57,489 nucleotides of DNA, taken from positions 1-57,489 of the forward strand of contig JABWAU010000008.1 of assembly GCA_013360875.1 (NCBI GenBank), given 5' to 3'. The stretch comes from Anaerolineales bacterium. GTDB lineage: Bacteria; Chloroflexota; Anaerolineae; Anaerolineales; Villigracilaceae. The notes under the pieces were generated by a model. The model searched no databases, was not told the DNA's origin, and saw only the letters and a list, made by a program, of their open reading frames with translations. The position numbers and the translations under genes are program-made. This document shows, piece after piece, positions 8,570 through 16,716 of this stretch. Every line of letters starts with the position of its first letter. Within the stretch, counting starts at the first letter, position 1.

Positions 8570-9493
8570 TTGTTCGAAATACTATTTCTCGGCACTTCCG
8601 CATCCGCCCCCTCGGCAAAACGCGGGCTTTCCGCGCAGATCGTCAAACACGACGAGCATCGCTTTCTGGTGGATTGCGGCGAAGGCACGCAGCGACAGAT
8701 CCTGCAATCCGGCGCGGGGTTCAAGAACCTGACGAAGATTCTGCTCACGCACGGGCATCTCGATCATATCCTGGGATTGGGGGGGTTGCTCAGCACGTTC
8801 CTGCGCTGGGAGGCAATTGACGAACTCGATATCTTCGGCGGGCGCGCCACGCTCGACCGCGTTCATGCGCTGGTCTACGACGTGGTCCTGCGCGGCAACC
8901 AGCCTCCCATGCCTTTGCGGATGCACGAGATCAAACCCGGCGCGTTCTTCGAGGCGGACGATTTCACCGTCACAGCCTTCCCGGTCTCGCATCGCGGACC
9001 GGATTGCCTGGGATACGTCTTCGAGGGGAAGGCGCGCCGCCCGTTCCTCCCCGAAAAGGCGGATGCGCTCGGAGTCCCGTTCGGACCGGAACGTCGCGAA
9101 CTGGTCGAAGGCAAAAGCATCACCCTGCCCGGCGGCAAACGCGTCACGCCTGACGATGTGCTGGGTCCGCTGACGAAGGGTGCGAAACTCGCCCTGGTCG
9201 GCGACGCGGGGCGGACAGACAACCTGCTCGAAGCCGTCAAAGACGCGGACGCGCTCGTGATCGAGGCAACCTATCTGGAGGAAGAGGCGGAGATGGCGAG
9301 TCAGTTTTCCCACATGACCGCGCGTCGAGCCGCGGAGTTTGCCGCCCAGGCGGGGGTCAAAAAGTTGATCCTGACCCACATCTCGCGCAGGTATCGCGCC
9401 AGGGACGTGTTGAAGGAAGCCAAAGCCGTTTTTCCGAATTCGGTCGTGGCGCGGGATTTCGATGTGTTTCAGGTGAAGCGCGATGCGACTTGA
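8570..9493 (+). CDS. rnz: Ribonuclease Z
   Basis: A 307-residue metallo-beta-lactamase-fold endonuclease that trims tRNA 3' ends. It begins with FLGTSASAPSAKRG (6-19), the usual RNase Z opening, followed by DCGEGTQRQ. It has the zinc motif HGHLDH (61-66), which supplies His61, His63, Asp65 and His66. Further ligands are in FPVSHRGPD (about 142-150), VGDAGRTDN (about 210) and HMTARRAAEFA (about 250-260). LTHISRR near the C-terminus is the final His motif. The length is that of the short, bacterial form. The start is a TTG at 8570; AAGGAACC lies about 10 nt upstream and no ATG is nearby. It ends 18 nt from the converging phosphofructokinase gene. The only window tRNA (49502) has no encoded CCA, consistent with a need for 3' processing. 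Confidence 0.93.
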   Translation: MFEILFLGTSASAPSAKRGLSAQIVKHDEHRFLVDCGEGTQRQILQSGAGFKNLTKILLTHGHLDHILGLGGLLSTFLRWEAIDELDIFGGRATLDRVHALVYDVVLRGNQPPMPLRMHEIKPGAFFEADDFTVTAFPVSHRGPDCLGYVFEGKARRPFLPEKADALGVPFGPERRELVEGKSITLPGGKRVTPDDVLGPLTKGAKLALVGDAGRTDNLLEAVKDADALVIEATYLEEEAEMASQFSHMTARRAAEFAAQAGVKKLILTHISRRYRARDVLKEAKAVFPNSVVARDFDVFQVKRDAT

Positions 9494-9511
9494 ACGTCGC
9501 CGTACGATGCC

Positions 9512-10714
9512 TCAGTGCGAATCGCTCGTCATAATGAACAGCGGGGTCATCTCGAAACTTTCGAACTTGGGACGCAGGCGGTCGGTGTTGTAGAAGCGTT
9601 CCACGTTGACGAATTTCTTTGTGCTGGTGACGATGTCCACCGGGATGTTGTCGTAACGCCCGTTCTTGAGGACGACCAGGCGACCATGCACGTTCTTGAG
9701 GATAAGATCCAAGGCAAGGTTGCCGTACGCCATCGGAACGATGGAGTCGATCGCGTCCGGGTCGCCGCAGCGGACGAGGTATCCCAGTTTTTGGGTCACG
9801 GTATCCACCGAGCGTCCATTGTTGTGCCTCGCGGTAAGTTCCTTCAATCTCTCCGAAACGAGATCGCCGATGCCTCCCAGTTTGGCGTGACCGAAGGCGT
9901 CGGTGGTCTTGTCTTTGAAAACCATCTCGCCGCCTTCGAACATGGCGCCCTCCGAGACGAGAACGACGGAATAATGGCTGGGGTTGAATTTACGGTCGAG
10001 CATCAACAATTCCGCAAGCCGTTCGATGTTGAACTTGTACTCGGGGATCACACAGCGGTGCGCCGCGCCCGCCATGGTGGGAAGCATGGCTGTAAAACCC
10101 GCGTACCGCCCGAAGACCTCCAGAACCATCAATCGTTCGTGCGAACCAGCCACGGTTCGCAGGCTGTTCGATAGTTCGATGGTGCGCGTGACGCAGGTGC
10201 TGAACCCAATGCAGTAATCCGTGCCTGGCACGTCGTTGTCCATTGTCTTCGGAATGGCGACCACCTTCACCCCCTCCTGGTACATGCGGACAGCGTAACT
10301 CAACGTGTCGTCGCCGCCGATGGGGATGAGATAGTCTATGCCGAGGAAATCGAGGTTCTTCAGCACCTCCTCGGTCACGTCATTGACTTCATTGTTGTAT
10401 TTGTCCCTCAGGTGTTCCGGTATCCGGTCGAACCTGGCTCTTGCCGGGTTTGTGCGCGAGGTGTGCAGGAACGTGCCTCCCGTCCGTCCCGCCTTGTTGA
10501 CGACTTCCTCGGTCAATGTCTGGTAATTGTTGCTGTTGTCAGCGTCCTTTTCGCGGACCAAATCCACCAAGCCAGCCCAGCCGCGGCGAATGCCGATCAC
10601 TTTATATCCCTCCCGCAACGCGCGGATGGTCACCGCGCGGATCGCCGGGTTGAGTCCCGGCACGTCGCCGCCGCCGGTCAGAATCCCGATTGTGCCCTTC
10701 TTTTTTTCGTTCAT
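9512..10714 (-). CDS. 6-phosphofructokinase, PPi-dependent type predicted
   Basis: A 400-residue PfkA-superfamily enzyme that phosphorylates fructose 6-phosphate. The N-terminal GILTGGGDVPGLNPAIR (10-26) is the donor-phosphate loop. In the loop IGGDDT (132-137) the fourth position is Asp136, where ATP-using enzymes have Gly (GGDGS). The catalytic loop reads PKTMDND (155-161) with Lys156 instead of Gly. Asp and Lys at these two positions are the classic marks of pyrophosphate-dependent PFK. Substrate-binding motifs MVLEVFGRYAGF and VLVSEGA are present. AGGAGG precedes the ATG by 9 nt. If it uses PPi the step would be reversible and save ATP. Biochemistry is needed to exclude ATP use, since a few enzymes with these residues accept both. 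Confidence 0.88.
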   Translation of the reverse strand: MNEKKKGTIGILTGGGDVPGLNPAIRAVTIRALREGYKVIGIRRGWAGLVDLVREKDADNSNNYQTLTEEVVNKAGRTGGTFLHTSRTNPARARFDRIPEHLRDKYNNEVNDVTEEVLKNLDFLGIDYLIPIGGDDTLSYAVRMYQEGVKVVAIPKTMDNDVPGTDYCIGFSTCVTRTIELSNSLRTVAGSHERLMVLEVFGRYAGFTAMLPTMAGAAHRCVIPEYKFNIERLAELLMLDRKFNPSHYSVVLVSEGAMFEGGEMVFKDKTTDAFGHAKLGGIGDLVSERLKELTARHNNGRSVDTVTQKLGYLVRCGDPDAIDSIVPMAYGNLALDLILKNVHGRLVVLKNGRYDNIPVDIVTSTKKFVNVERFYNTDRLRPKFESFEMTPLFIMTSDSH

Positions 10715-10820
10715 ATCTTTATGCCTCCTGCGCGTATGCGCGTAATGTCATCCGATTATCAAGGCGATATTGTACAACCTCCGCGCATGAAAAGGAAATA
10801 CCGTCCGCGCAAGGGCCTTG

Positions 10821-10867
10821 AGTTGAGAGACCTCCGAATTTTCAAAGAACTCGGAGGTCTCTCAACT
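10821..10867 (-). terminator. Strong stem-loop behind the mutase gene
   Basis: AGTTGAGAGACCTCCGA (10821-10837) pairs perfectly with TCGGAGGTCTCTCAACT (10851-10867), a 17-bp stem beginning at the base next to the mutase stop codon. There is no clear T-run after it on the minus strand. It may be a Rho-independent terminator of weak type or an mRNA 3'-end stabiliser. Confidence 0.55.
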
Positions 10868-12547
10868 TTATATCATCGTCGGCTCTTGGTACACGCCGAA
10901 GACTTCTTTCATCACCTGGACGATCTCGCCCAGCGTCGCGTACGCATGGACAGCCTCCATGATGTGCGGCATGGTGTTCTCCGTCCCTTCGAGCGCGATG
11001 CGGAGGCGATCCAGCGTCTGACCGACGCGCCCGTTATCGCGCGTTTTCCGCAACTCCGCCAGACGCTTCACCTGTCTTTCATAACCGGCTGGATCCATCT
11101 CGAGGAGTGGGATCGTCAACGGTTTCTTTTCCGCGTACGCGTTCACGCCGACGATCTTCCGTATGCCCTCGTCAATCTCACGCTGATAACGATACGCCGC
11201 GTCCGCGATCTCGCTTTGGAAGAATCCCTTCTCGATGGCGGGGATGACTCCCCCCAACTCCTCGACTCGCCTGAAATAATCGTACGCCTGCCGTTCGATG
11301 CGGTCGGTCATTGCCTCGACGAAGAAACTGCCTCCCAGCGGATCCACCGTATTCGCCACCCCGGACTCTTCCGCGATGATCTGTTGCGTGCGGAGCGCGA
11401 TGGTCACAGCGTGTTCGGACGGAAGCGCCAATGCCTCATCGAGTGAATTGGTGTGCAGGGATTGGGTCCCACCCAACACTGCCGCCAGAGCCTGGATTGC
11501 CACACGTACAACATTGTTCTCCGGCTGTTGTGCAGTTAATGAAACACCTGCCGTCTGCGTGTGGAAGCGGCACAACCACGAGCGCGGATTCTTTGCCTTG
11601 AAGGTCTCGCGCATCTCGCGCGCCCATATCCGGCGCGCGGCGCGGTATTTGGCGATCTCCTCGAAAAAGTCGTTGTGCGCGTTGAAGAAGAACGAGAGGC
11701 GCGGCGCGAACTCGTCCACGTCCATGCCGCGGGCGATGCCCCAACGGACATATTCCAGCCCGTCGCCTAACGTGAACGCCAGTTCCTGCGCGGCGGTCGA
11801 ACCCGCTTCACGGATGTGGTATCCGCTGATCGAGATGGTGTTCCATTGCGGGACTTTTTGCGAACCGAACTCCATCGTGTCCACGACGAGTCGCATCGAA
11901 GGTTCGGGCGGGAAGATGAATTCCTTTTGCGCGATGAATTCTTTGAGAATATCGTTTTGGATCGTGCCGCGCAGTTGATCGGGACGCACGCCCTTATTTT
12001 CTGCGGCGGCAATGTACATCGCCCAGATGATCGCGGCGGGTGAGTTGATCGTCATGCTCGTGGACACTTTGTCGAGCGGGATGCCATCGAGCAGGATTTC
12101 CATGTCCTTCAACGAAGAGACCGCCACGCCGCACTTGCCGAACTCGCCCAACGCTTCGGGTTGGTCGGTGTCGTAGCCCATCAGCGTCGCCAAATCGAAC
12201 GCGATGGAGAGACCGGTCTGTCCCTGTCCCAGTAAATATTTGAAGCGGGCGTTCGTCTCTTCTGCGGTGCCGAAACCGGCGAACATCCTCATCGTCCACA
12301 GTTTGGAGCGGTGAAGCGTCGGATGGACTCCGCGCGTGAAGGGGTACTCGCCCGGAAATCCAAGAGAGGAGGCGTAGTCGTTATCCGCCACGTCGAGCGG
12401 GGTGTAGAGTCGGTCGACCGGTTCGGAGGAGGTCGTGATGAATTTGTCGGCGCGTTCAGGCAGGGACGCGAGCGACTTGCTGAGCGTGGTCTCTTCCCAG
12501 TTTTTTAGCAGGTTTTTTAACTCATCCAATTTTTGTTTATCATACAT
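10868..12547 (-). CDS. B12-dependent acyl-CoA mutase large subunit, isobutyryl-CoA mutase-like
   Basis: A 559-residue catalytic subunit of the methylmalonyl-CoA mutase family, a radical enzyme that rearranges acyl-CoA carbon skeletons with adenosylcobalamin. It has the TIM-barrel substrate motifs [20 protein letters not shown] (90-109), [13 protein letters not shown] and [10 protein letters not shown] (195-204), plus [11 protein letters not shown] with the active-site His. The cobalamin-binding domain (DxHxxG) is absent, so a separate small subunit of about 140 residues is needed; none is in this window. The two residues that set specificity, at positions equal to P. shermanii Tyr89 and Arg207, are Phe89 and Gln207 here. 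That pair is known from isobutyryl-CoA mutase, not methylmalonyl-CoA mutase. The ATG at 12547 has AAGGAG 6 nt upstream. Confidence 0.88.
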   Translation of the reverse strand: MYDKQKLDELKNLLKNWEETTLSKSLASLPERADKFITTSSEPVDRLYTPLDVADNDYASSLGFPGEYPFTRGVHPTLHRSKLWTMRMFAGFGTAEETNARFKYLLGQGQTGLSIAFDLATLMGYDTDQPEALGEFGKCGVAVSSLKDMEILLDGIPLDKVSTSMTINSPAAIIWAMYIAAAENKGVRPDQLRGTIQNDILKEFIAQKEFIFPPEPSMRLVVDTMEFGSQKVPQWNTISISGYHIREAGSTAAQELAFTLGDGLEYVRWGIARGMDVDEFAPRLSFFFNAHNDFFEEIAKYRAARRIWAREMRETFKAKNPRSWLCRFHTQTAGVSLTAQQPENNVVRVAIQALAAVLGGTQSLHTNSLDEALALPSEHAVTIALRTQQIIAEESGVANTVDPLGGSFFVEAMTDRIERQAYDYFRRVEELGGVIPAIEKGFFQSEIADAAYRYQREIDEGIRKIVGVNAYAEKKPLTIPLLEMDPAGYERQVKRLAELRKTRDNGRVGQTLDRLRIALEGTENTMPHIMEAVHAYATLGEIVQVMKEVFGVYQEPTMI

Positions 12548-12585
12548 GGTGACTCCTTTGGTGTTGGCCTCAACACGGCGGCGGT

Positions 12586-12634
12586 GGTCGAGTAGCGGTA
12601 TTTGCATATCGAGACCATCACCGCCTGCTCGACC
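12586..12634. repeat. GGTCGAGTAG...ATCGAGACC repeat, copy 1
   Basis: GGTCGAGTAGCGG (12586-12598), ATCGAGACC (12608-12616) and GCTCGACC (12627-12634) form overlapping inverted repeats between the divergent mutase and DUF3090 genes. A second copy with the same GGTCGAGTAG and ATCGAGACC ends is at 17784-17824. This is a REP-like family. Confidence 0.6.
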
Positions 12635-12655
12635 AACGTTCTCATTATACTTTAC

Positions 12656-12664
12656 TGGTATACT
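12656..12664 (+). promoter_or_regulatory. Extended -10 promoter element for the DUF3090 gene
   Basis: TGGTATACT is a good extended -10 (TGnTATACT) 21 nt upstream of the ATG at 12686. No convincing -35 is seen at the usual distance, which is typical when the TGn extension is present. Confidence 0.45.
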
Positions 12665-12685
12665 CGCCTCAATAAAAAGGTTCTT

Positions 12686-13213
12686 ATGCCCCGCTTCGAA
12701 ATTGACATTGACCCCTGCGACCACATCACCGCTGACGCCGTCGGCAAGCCGGGTCAGCGTGTCTTTTATATCCAAGCCTTTCAGGAACAGCGCACCATCA
12801 CGGTCGTCATCGAGAAGGCGCAGTTGCACTCGCTTGCCATCGGCATCGAACAATTCCTGGCGCAGATCGGCGCGCAGAACCCGAATCTCCCCGAAGCCTC
12901 CGGCGATTATGTGGAGGATGTGATGCGCATCAACCCGCCCGTGGACCCGATCTTTCGCGCCGGCGAGATCGGTCTCGGCTACGACAAGGAACGCGACCTG
13001 ATCGTCCTGTTCGTCAAGGAGATTTTGAGCGAGGAGGACGACCCGGAGAGCGCGGCGGTCATCCGCTTTTGGGCGACGCGCACCCAAATGCGTCAACTGG
13101 CGCGCTGGGGCGCGGAGGTCGTCTCACGCGGACGCCCGATCTGCCCGCAATGCGGTCAGCCCGAGGAACCCGAGGGGCATTTCTGTCCCAAGAAGAACGG
13201 GCATTTGCATTAA
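12686..13213 (+). CDS. DUF3090 family protein with C-terminal zinc-ribbon motif
   Basis: A 175-residue protein of the uncharacterised DUF3090 family. It starts [19 protein letters not shown] and has the conserved block [20 protein letters not shown], typical of this family. The C-terminus holds CPQCGQP followed by FCPKKNGH (about 153-173), a likely Cys/His zinc site. There is no signal peptide or membrane helix. The ATG at 12686 has AAAAAGG 5 nt upstream; the frame is open 28 codons further but through a repeat. It is followed 67 nt later by an SCO1664-type kinase-fold gene. The same pairing is conserved in Actinobacteria, often with a phosphatase-like third gene that is not seen here. Function is unknown. 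Confidence 0.82.
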   Translation: MPRFEIDIDPCDHITADAVGKPGQRVFYIQAFQEQRTITVVIEKAQLHSLAIGIEQFLAQIGAQNPNLPEASGDYVEDVMRINPPVDPIFRAGEIGLGYDKERDLIVLFVKEILSEEDDPESAAVIRFWATRTQMRQLARWGAEVVSRGRPICPQCGQPEEPEGHFCPKKNGHLH

Positions 13214-13280
13214 CCCTCGCGTCGAAGGTCAAACCTCAAAGGTCACCAGATGACGTTTGACTTTCGGCCTTTGACCATCC

Positions 13281-13988
13281 ATGAACACTCCCCAAGCCGC
13301 CTTACAACAAGCCTTCCAGCACGGCGACCTTGAGATCAAAGGTCAATTCACGCTCGGCTCGAATTACACCTTCCTCGTCGAAGTTGCATACGAGAACAAA
13401 AAATATCCCGCCGTATACAAACCCACCAAAGGCGAGCAACCGCTTTGGGATTTCGAGGAAAGCACGCTGGCGTTGCGTGAGGTCGCCGCGTACATCGTCA
13501 GCGAGGCGCTCGGCTTTCACTTTGTCCCGTTCACCACACTGCGTGAGGATGGTCCCTACGGCGCCGGCTCGCTTCAGCAATTCATCGCGCACGACCCGGA
13601 CTATCACTACTTCAACTTCACCCCCGAAGACAAACTGCTCCTCAAACCCGTCGTCCTCTTCGACCTGCTCGTCAACAACGCCGACCGTAAGGGAGGTCAC
13701 GTCTTCTTCTCGACAGACGAACACCGCCTCTACGCCATTGACCACGGCATCTGCTTTCACGAAGAAGACAAACTCCGCACCGTGATTTGGGACTTCGGCG
13801 GGCAGGCGATTCCCGCCGACCTGCTCGCGCGTCTTTCTTTGACCTCGAACCTGCTCGCCGACCTCGAGCCGTACCTCAGCCCAAACGAGATTCGTGCCCT
13901 GCAAGCCCGCGCCGACGCCCTCTGCCAGCGCGGTATCTTCCCCCGCCAGCCGCGCGACCGCCGCGCCATTCCCTGGCCCCCTTTATAA
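13281..13988 (+). CDS. SCO1664-family protein, PI3/4-kinase-like fold
   Basis: A 235-residue protein of the SCO1664 family. The core is kinase-like: ATP-side segment YPAVYKPTKGEQPLWDF (Lys at about 53), catalytic-type motif LVNNADRKGGHVFF (about 131-144) and metal-type motif AIDHGICFHEE (about 152-162). These resemble the D/N...H and DHG elements of phosphatidylinositol 3/4-kinase-like enzymes. Reported relatives are annotated only by similarity, and the substrate is unknown. The C-terminal 20 residues are Arg/Pro-rich. It follows the DUF3090 gene on the same strand. The short gap contains an inverted repeat (GTCAAAC...GTTTGAC, about 13228-13252). The genomic pairing suggests joint function, possibly a small-molecule or protein phosphorylation system. 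Confidence 0.8.
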   Translation: MNTPQAALQQAFQHGDLEIKGQFTLGSNYTFLVEVAYENKKYPAVYKPTKGEQPLWDFEESTLALREVAAYIVSEALGFHFVPFTTLREDGPYGAGSLQQFIAHDPDYHYFNFTPEDKLLLKPVVLFDLLVNNADRKGGHVFFSTDEHRLYAIDHGICFHEEDKLRTVIWDFGGQAIPADLLARLSLTSNLLADLEPYLSPNEIRALQARADALCQRGIFPRQPRDRRAIPWPPL

Positions 13989-14017
13989 AGCATCACGGTG
14001 GCAGTTAATACGTATCA

Positions 14018-14054
14018 CGTGACACTTGAAACGTGACACTTGAAACGTGACACT
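14018..14054. repeat. Tandem 14-bp repeat upstream of homoserine dehydrogenase
   Basis: The unit CGTGACACTTGAAA occurs at 14018-14031 and 14032-14045, with a partial third copy (CGTGACACT) at 14046-14054. It sits 18 nt before the gene start, so it may affect translation or act as a binding site. It is too short and regular to be a CRISPR array. Confidence 0.75.
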
Positions 14055-14071
14055 CTACCCCAGGAGAACCC

Positions 14072-15118
14072 ATGCACTGCAATCTCTGCTTCATCGGCTT
14101 CGGCAACGTCGCCCGCGCCCTCGTCCGCCTGCTCGAACGCAAACGCAGACTGCTCCAATCGCAACACGGAATTACCTACTCCCTCACCGGCATCGCCACA
14201 GGAAGTCACGGCTTTGCGGTGAACCCGCAGGGGATTGATGTTCAACTGGCATTGGAAAAAGTGGAAAGCGGAAAGTCCCTCTCCCCCCTTTCCACCTTTC
14301 AAGTCTCCGATTCCCTTGCCGTCATTCGTCATTCGAATGCCCATGTCATGTTCGAAAACTCGCCGGTGAACCACCACACCGGTCAACCCGCGGTGGCTCA
14401 CGTCCGCGCCGCGCTGGAAGCGGGACAGCACGTCATCACCGCCAACAAAGGGACGGTCGTCCACGGTTACCGCGAACTGACCGCGCTAGCAAAGTCAAAA
14501 GGCAAAAAGTTCCTGTTCGAGTCCACGGTATTGGGCGGCTCGCCTTTGTTCTCGCTCTTTCGAGAGACGCTCCCCCTTGCAGAACTTCACTCGTTCAAAG
14601 GCATTCTCAACGCCACGACCAACCTCATCCTCTCGCGCATGGAAAGCGGCGAGACCTTCGACGAAGCCGTGAAATACTGTCAATCCATCGGCATCGCCGA
14701 GACCGATCCCTCCGCGGACGTGGACGGCTGGGACGCGGCGATCAAGGTCGCGGCGCTGGTCACGGTGCTGATGGACGCCTCGCAGCCGTTCACACCGCAG
14801 GACGTGGAGCGGAAAGGCATTCGGGAGATCACGCCCGGGATGATCGAGCAGGCAAAGGCGAGCGGGAAGCGTTACAAATTGGTCTGTTCCGCCGAACGGG
14901 TCGGGAATAAAGTCAAAGCGCGCGTCGCGCCGGAACTGGTCGACTCGTCCTCCCCGCTGTACGGCATTATGAACTCATCTTCCGGCGTTGCCTTCCGCAC
15001 AGACGTTCTGCCCGATTACTCGATCACGGTCACAGAACGCGAAGGCATGAGCGGTGGACCCGTCGAAACGGCGTATGGTCTGTTCGCGGATTTTGTGAAT
15101 ATCGTAACACGACATTGA
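14072..15118 (+). CDS. hom: Homoserine dehydrogenase
   Basis: A 348-residue enzyme that reduces aspartate semialdehyde to homoserine, the branch point to threonine and methionine. It has Rossmann motif CFIGFGNVARALVRLL (6-21), nucleotide-side motif HVITANKGTVVHGY (about 118-131), the signature GILNATTNLILSRMESG (about 175-191) and the catalytic block AETDPSADVDGWDAAIKVA. The enzyme stops after the catalytic core without the C-terminal ACT regulatory domain, so feedback by threonine through ACT is not expected. AGGAGAA lies 6 nt before the ATG. The segment near 63-90 (VESGKSLSPLSTFQVSDS) is encoded by repeat-like DNA at 14255-14345 containing GTGGAAAG...CTTTCCAC. It may be an insertion tolerated in a surface loop. 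Confidence 0.92.
   Translation: MHCNLCFIGFGNVARALVRLLERKRRLLQSQHGITYSLTGIATGSHGFAVNPQGIDVQLALEKVESGKSLSPLSTFQVSDSLAVIRHSNAHVMFENSPVNHHTGQPAVAHVRAALEAGQHVITANKGTVVHGYRELTALAKSKGKKFLFESTVLGGSPLFSLFRETLPLAELHSFKGILNATTNLILSRMESGETFDEAVKYCQSIGIAETDPSADVDGWDAAIKVAALVTVLMDASQPFTPQDVERKGIREITPGMIEQAKASGKRYKLVCSAERVGNKVKARVAPELVDSSSPLYGIMNSSSGVAFRTDVLPDYSITVTEREGMSGGPVETAYGLFADFVNIVTRH
14261..14295. repeat. Inverted-repeat segment inside hom
   Basis: GTGGAAAG (14261-14268) faces CTTTCCAC (14288-14295) in a purine-then-pyrimidine tract unlike the flanking codons. It is read in frame in a poorly conserved part of homoserine dehydrogenase, and looks like a small intergenic-type repeat absorbed into the gene. 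Confidence 0.45.
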
Positions 15119-15125
15119 TGTCGCG

Positions 15126-15698
15126 TCACGGTTCGTACCTCCAACCATTGTTCCGCACCCACGTCAAAACTTCGTCCGCGGTTTCCTCGGGCGCTTTGTC
15201 TTTTGTGTATGCAATATATCTCGCAAGTTCGTAATTCGAGCGGTGACGGACGAAGTGTTCATTTACCGCCCATTGCTCCCTCGAGGTGTGAACGTTGCGG
15301 GCGTTCAGGATTTGGATGGATTCCTCCCGGTCGGGGGAGGGCATCAGCAGGATGACGTGCGGATAAGGCGCCAGCACGCTCCGCACCTGTTCGAAGAGTT
15401 CGTCGTTCTCGTACACGGACTGGCTCGCGCCGAAATCGAAGATGCACTCGCGGAAGTCCTCGAACGCCCTCCTTACCGCGTACGCCTCGAAAGGTTTCCA
15501 ATACCGGTAGAGACCCCATATCCCATCCTCGTTGTATCTTTCCCGGGCAACGTTCCAGTCGTAACCGATCTCGTCGAAATACTTCCAGCGCAGCGTATCC
15601 ATCGGGCGATGCGGCAGCATTGTCCGCATGTAAAGCAGTTCGGCAAGGGTGGATTTGCCGGAACCGATCGGACCGATGAGGATGATCTCGGAGTTCAT
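15126..15698 (-). CDS. P-loop nucleotide kinase-like protein
   Basis: A protein of about 190 residues starting MNSEIILIGPIGSGKSTLAELL, with Walker A GPIGSGKST near residues 9-17. The conserved segment CIFDFGASQSVYENDELFEQV resembles the acceptor-binding part of shikimate-kinase/AAA-17-type proteins, followed by strand VILLMPSPDREESIQIL and a helical lid (NARNVHTSREQWAVNEHFV). Substrate is unknown. In-frame ATGs also lie at 15719 and 15731. 15698 is chosen because the first strand of the P-loop fold begins there, but no site has a good ribosome-binding sequence. It converges on hom with an 7-nt gap and diverges from the DfsB-like gene. Confidence 0.65.
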   Translation of the reverse strand: MNSEIILIGPIGSGKSTLAELLYMRTMLPHRPMDTLRWKYFDEIGYDWNVARERYNEDGIWGLYRYWKPFEAYAVRRAFEDFRECIFDFGASQSVYENDELFEQVRSVLAPYPHVILLMPSPDREESIQILNARNVHTSREQWAVNEHFVRHRSNYELARYIAYTKDKAPEETADEVLTWVRNNGWRYEP

Positions 15699-15830
15699 GA
15701 TGAACGACTGCCCTTTCATTGATTCAATCATAACTGCTAAACCCGGCCGTGCGGCAATTGTACCCTGAATGTAATGCTGCGCTTTCGTTGGTGTACAATA
15801 GACGGGCAAACCCGGTTACGGAGGTTTTTC

Positions 15831-16682
15831 ATGCCCATCACAAAGGGACGCGTGCTGGATTACGTCGAACAGGAATGGGGGACGTACGTTGAACGCTTCA
15901 ACTGCCTGCCAAGGGACTTGCAGGCAAGCCGCGTGCGGGAGCAGGGCTATGAACGCCTCCGCGACATGCTGGCGCACATCCTTGCCTGGTGGGAGGAGGG
16001 CATGGGCGTCATCCTTGCCGTCGCGGAGGGGCGTCCGTTCGAGCGCAGGAAATACGATTTCGACCTCTTCAACGCGGAAGCAATCGCAAAATACCGGGCT
16101 TGGGACGAAGCGGAGTTCATGGCTCACTTCGAGAAAACGCGTCAGAAAATGGGAGCAGACCTGAGGTCCATGGAGGAGGCGCTCTTCGAGAATCGCAGGA
16201 TCGGGGCGTGGCTTCACGCGGTCGTCCTCCATCACGCGCGCGAGCATCTCGTCGCGCTGAGCCGTTTCCTGGTCGTGGATATGCTGGAGAACGATTGGGC
16301 AACGTACGTCGCCGATTTCCAGCGTCTCGATGAGGAAAAGAAAAGAGAGTTCCTTTCGAAACAGGGATTTGCGAACTTCCACGATCTGCTGGCGCACGTG
16401 ATCGGCTGGTGGGAGGAGGGCGCGCGCGTCATTTCGGGAATCCTGGACAGCCCGTCCTTTACGTGGAAACCGCTCGACGTGGACGCGTTCAATCGCGAAC
16501 TGATCCAAAAATATTCGACCTGGTCGAACGACGACCTGTTTAGCCATTACGAATCGGTGCGGCTGGCGATGCTCCGCCTGTCCGCGGGACTCCCCGACGA
16601 TGCGTTCCGCAACAGGGACATCGAAGGCTGGCTGAGGGACGACGTGGTGTCGCACTACGACGAGCATCCCATTCCTGCCTGA
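15831..16682 (+). CDS. Two-domain ClbS/DfsB-like (DinB-superfamily) protein
   Basis: A 283-residue soluble, all-helical protein made of two similar halves. Repeat 1 has EQEWGTYVERFNCL...MLAHILAWWEEGMGVIL; repeat 2 has ENDWATYVADFQRL...LLAHVIGWWEEGARVIS. Each half goes on with a matching KYDFDLFNAEAIAKY / PLDVDAFNRELIQKY segment. The LAH-hydrophobic-WWEEG pattern is that of the ClbS/DfsB four-helix-bundle family. ClbS protects E. coli from its own genotoxin colibactin, so a self-protection or thiol-linked role is possible, but no toxin cluster is seen here. GGAGG precedes the ATG by 7 nt; a longer frame from 15774 has no such site. A single-domain relative lies at 53304-53810. Confidence 0.72.
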   Translation: MPITKGRVLDYVEQEWGTYVERFNCLPRDLQASRVREQGYERLRDMLAHILAWWEEGMGVILAVAEGRPFERRKYDFDLFNAEAIAKYRAWDEAEFMAHFEKTRQKMGADLRSMEEALFENRRIGAWLHAVVLHHAREHLVALSRFLVVDMLENDWATYVADFQRLDEEKKREFLSKQGFANFHDLLAHVIGWWEEGARVISGILDSPSFTWKPLDVDAFNRELIQKYSTWSNDDLFSHYESVRLAMLRLSAGLPDDAFRNRDIEGWLRDDVVSHYDEHPIPA

Positions 16683-16716
16683 CGCTTCTTTTCGACCCTG
16701 GACCTGATCCTGCGCC

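Noticed and set aside
10821-10867. Stem-loop as an intrinsic terminator of a plus-strand transcript
   Set aside because: There is no plus-strand gene upstream; the only nearby genes are on the minus strand, so it was assigned to the mutase 3' end.
10868-12547. Simple label methylmalonyl-CoA mutase
   Set aside because: The specificity residues (Phe89, Gln207) do not match that enzyme, so the more general acyl-CoA mutase call with an isobutyryl-type prediction was used.
14018-14054. Possible CRISPR array
   Set aside because: The repeat units are 14 bp and directly adjacent, with no spacers, and there are no cas genes.
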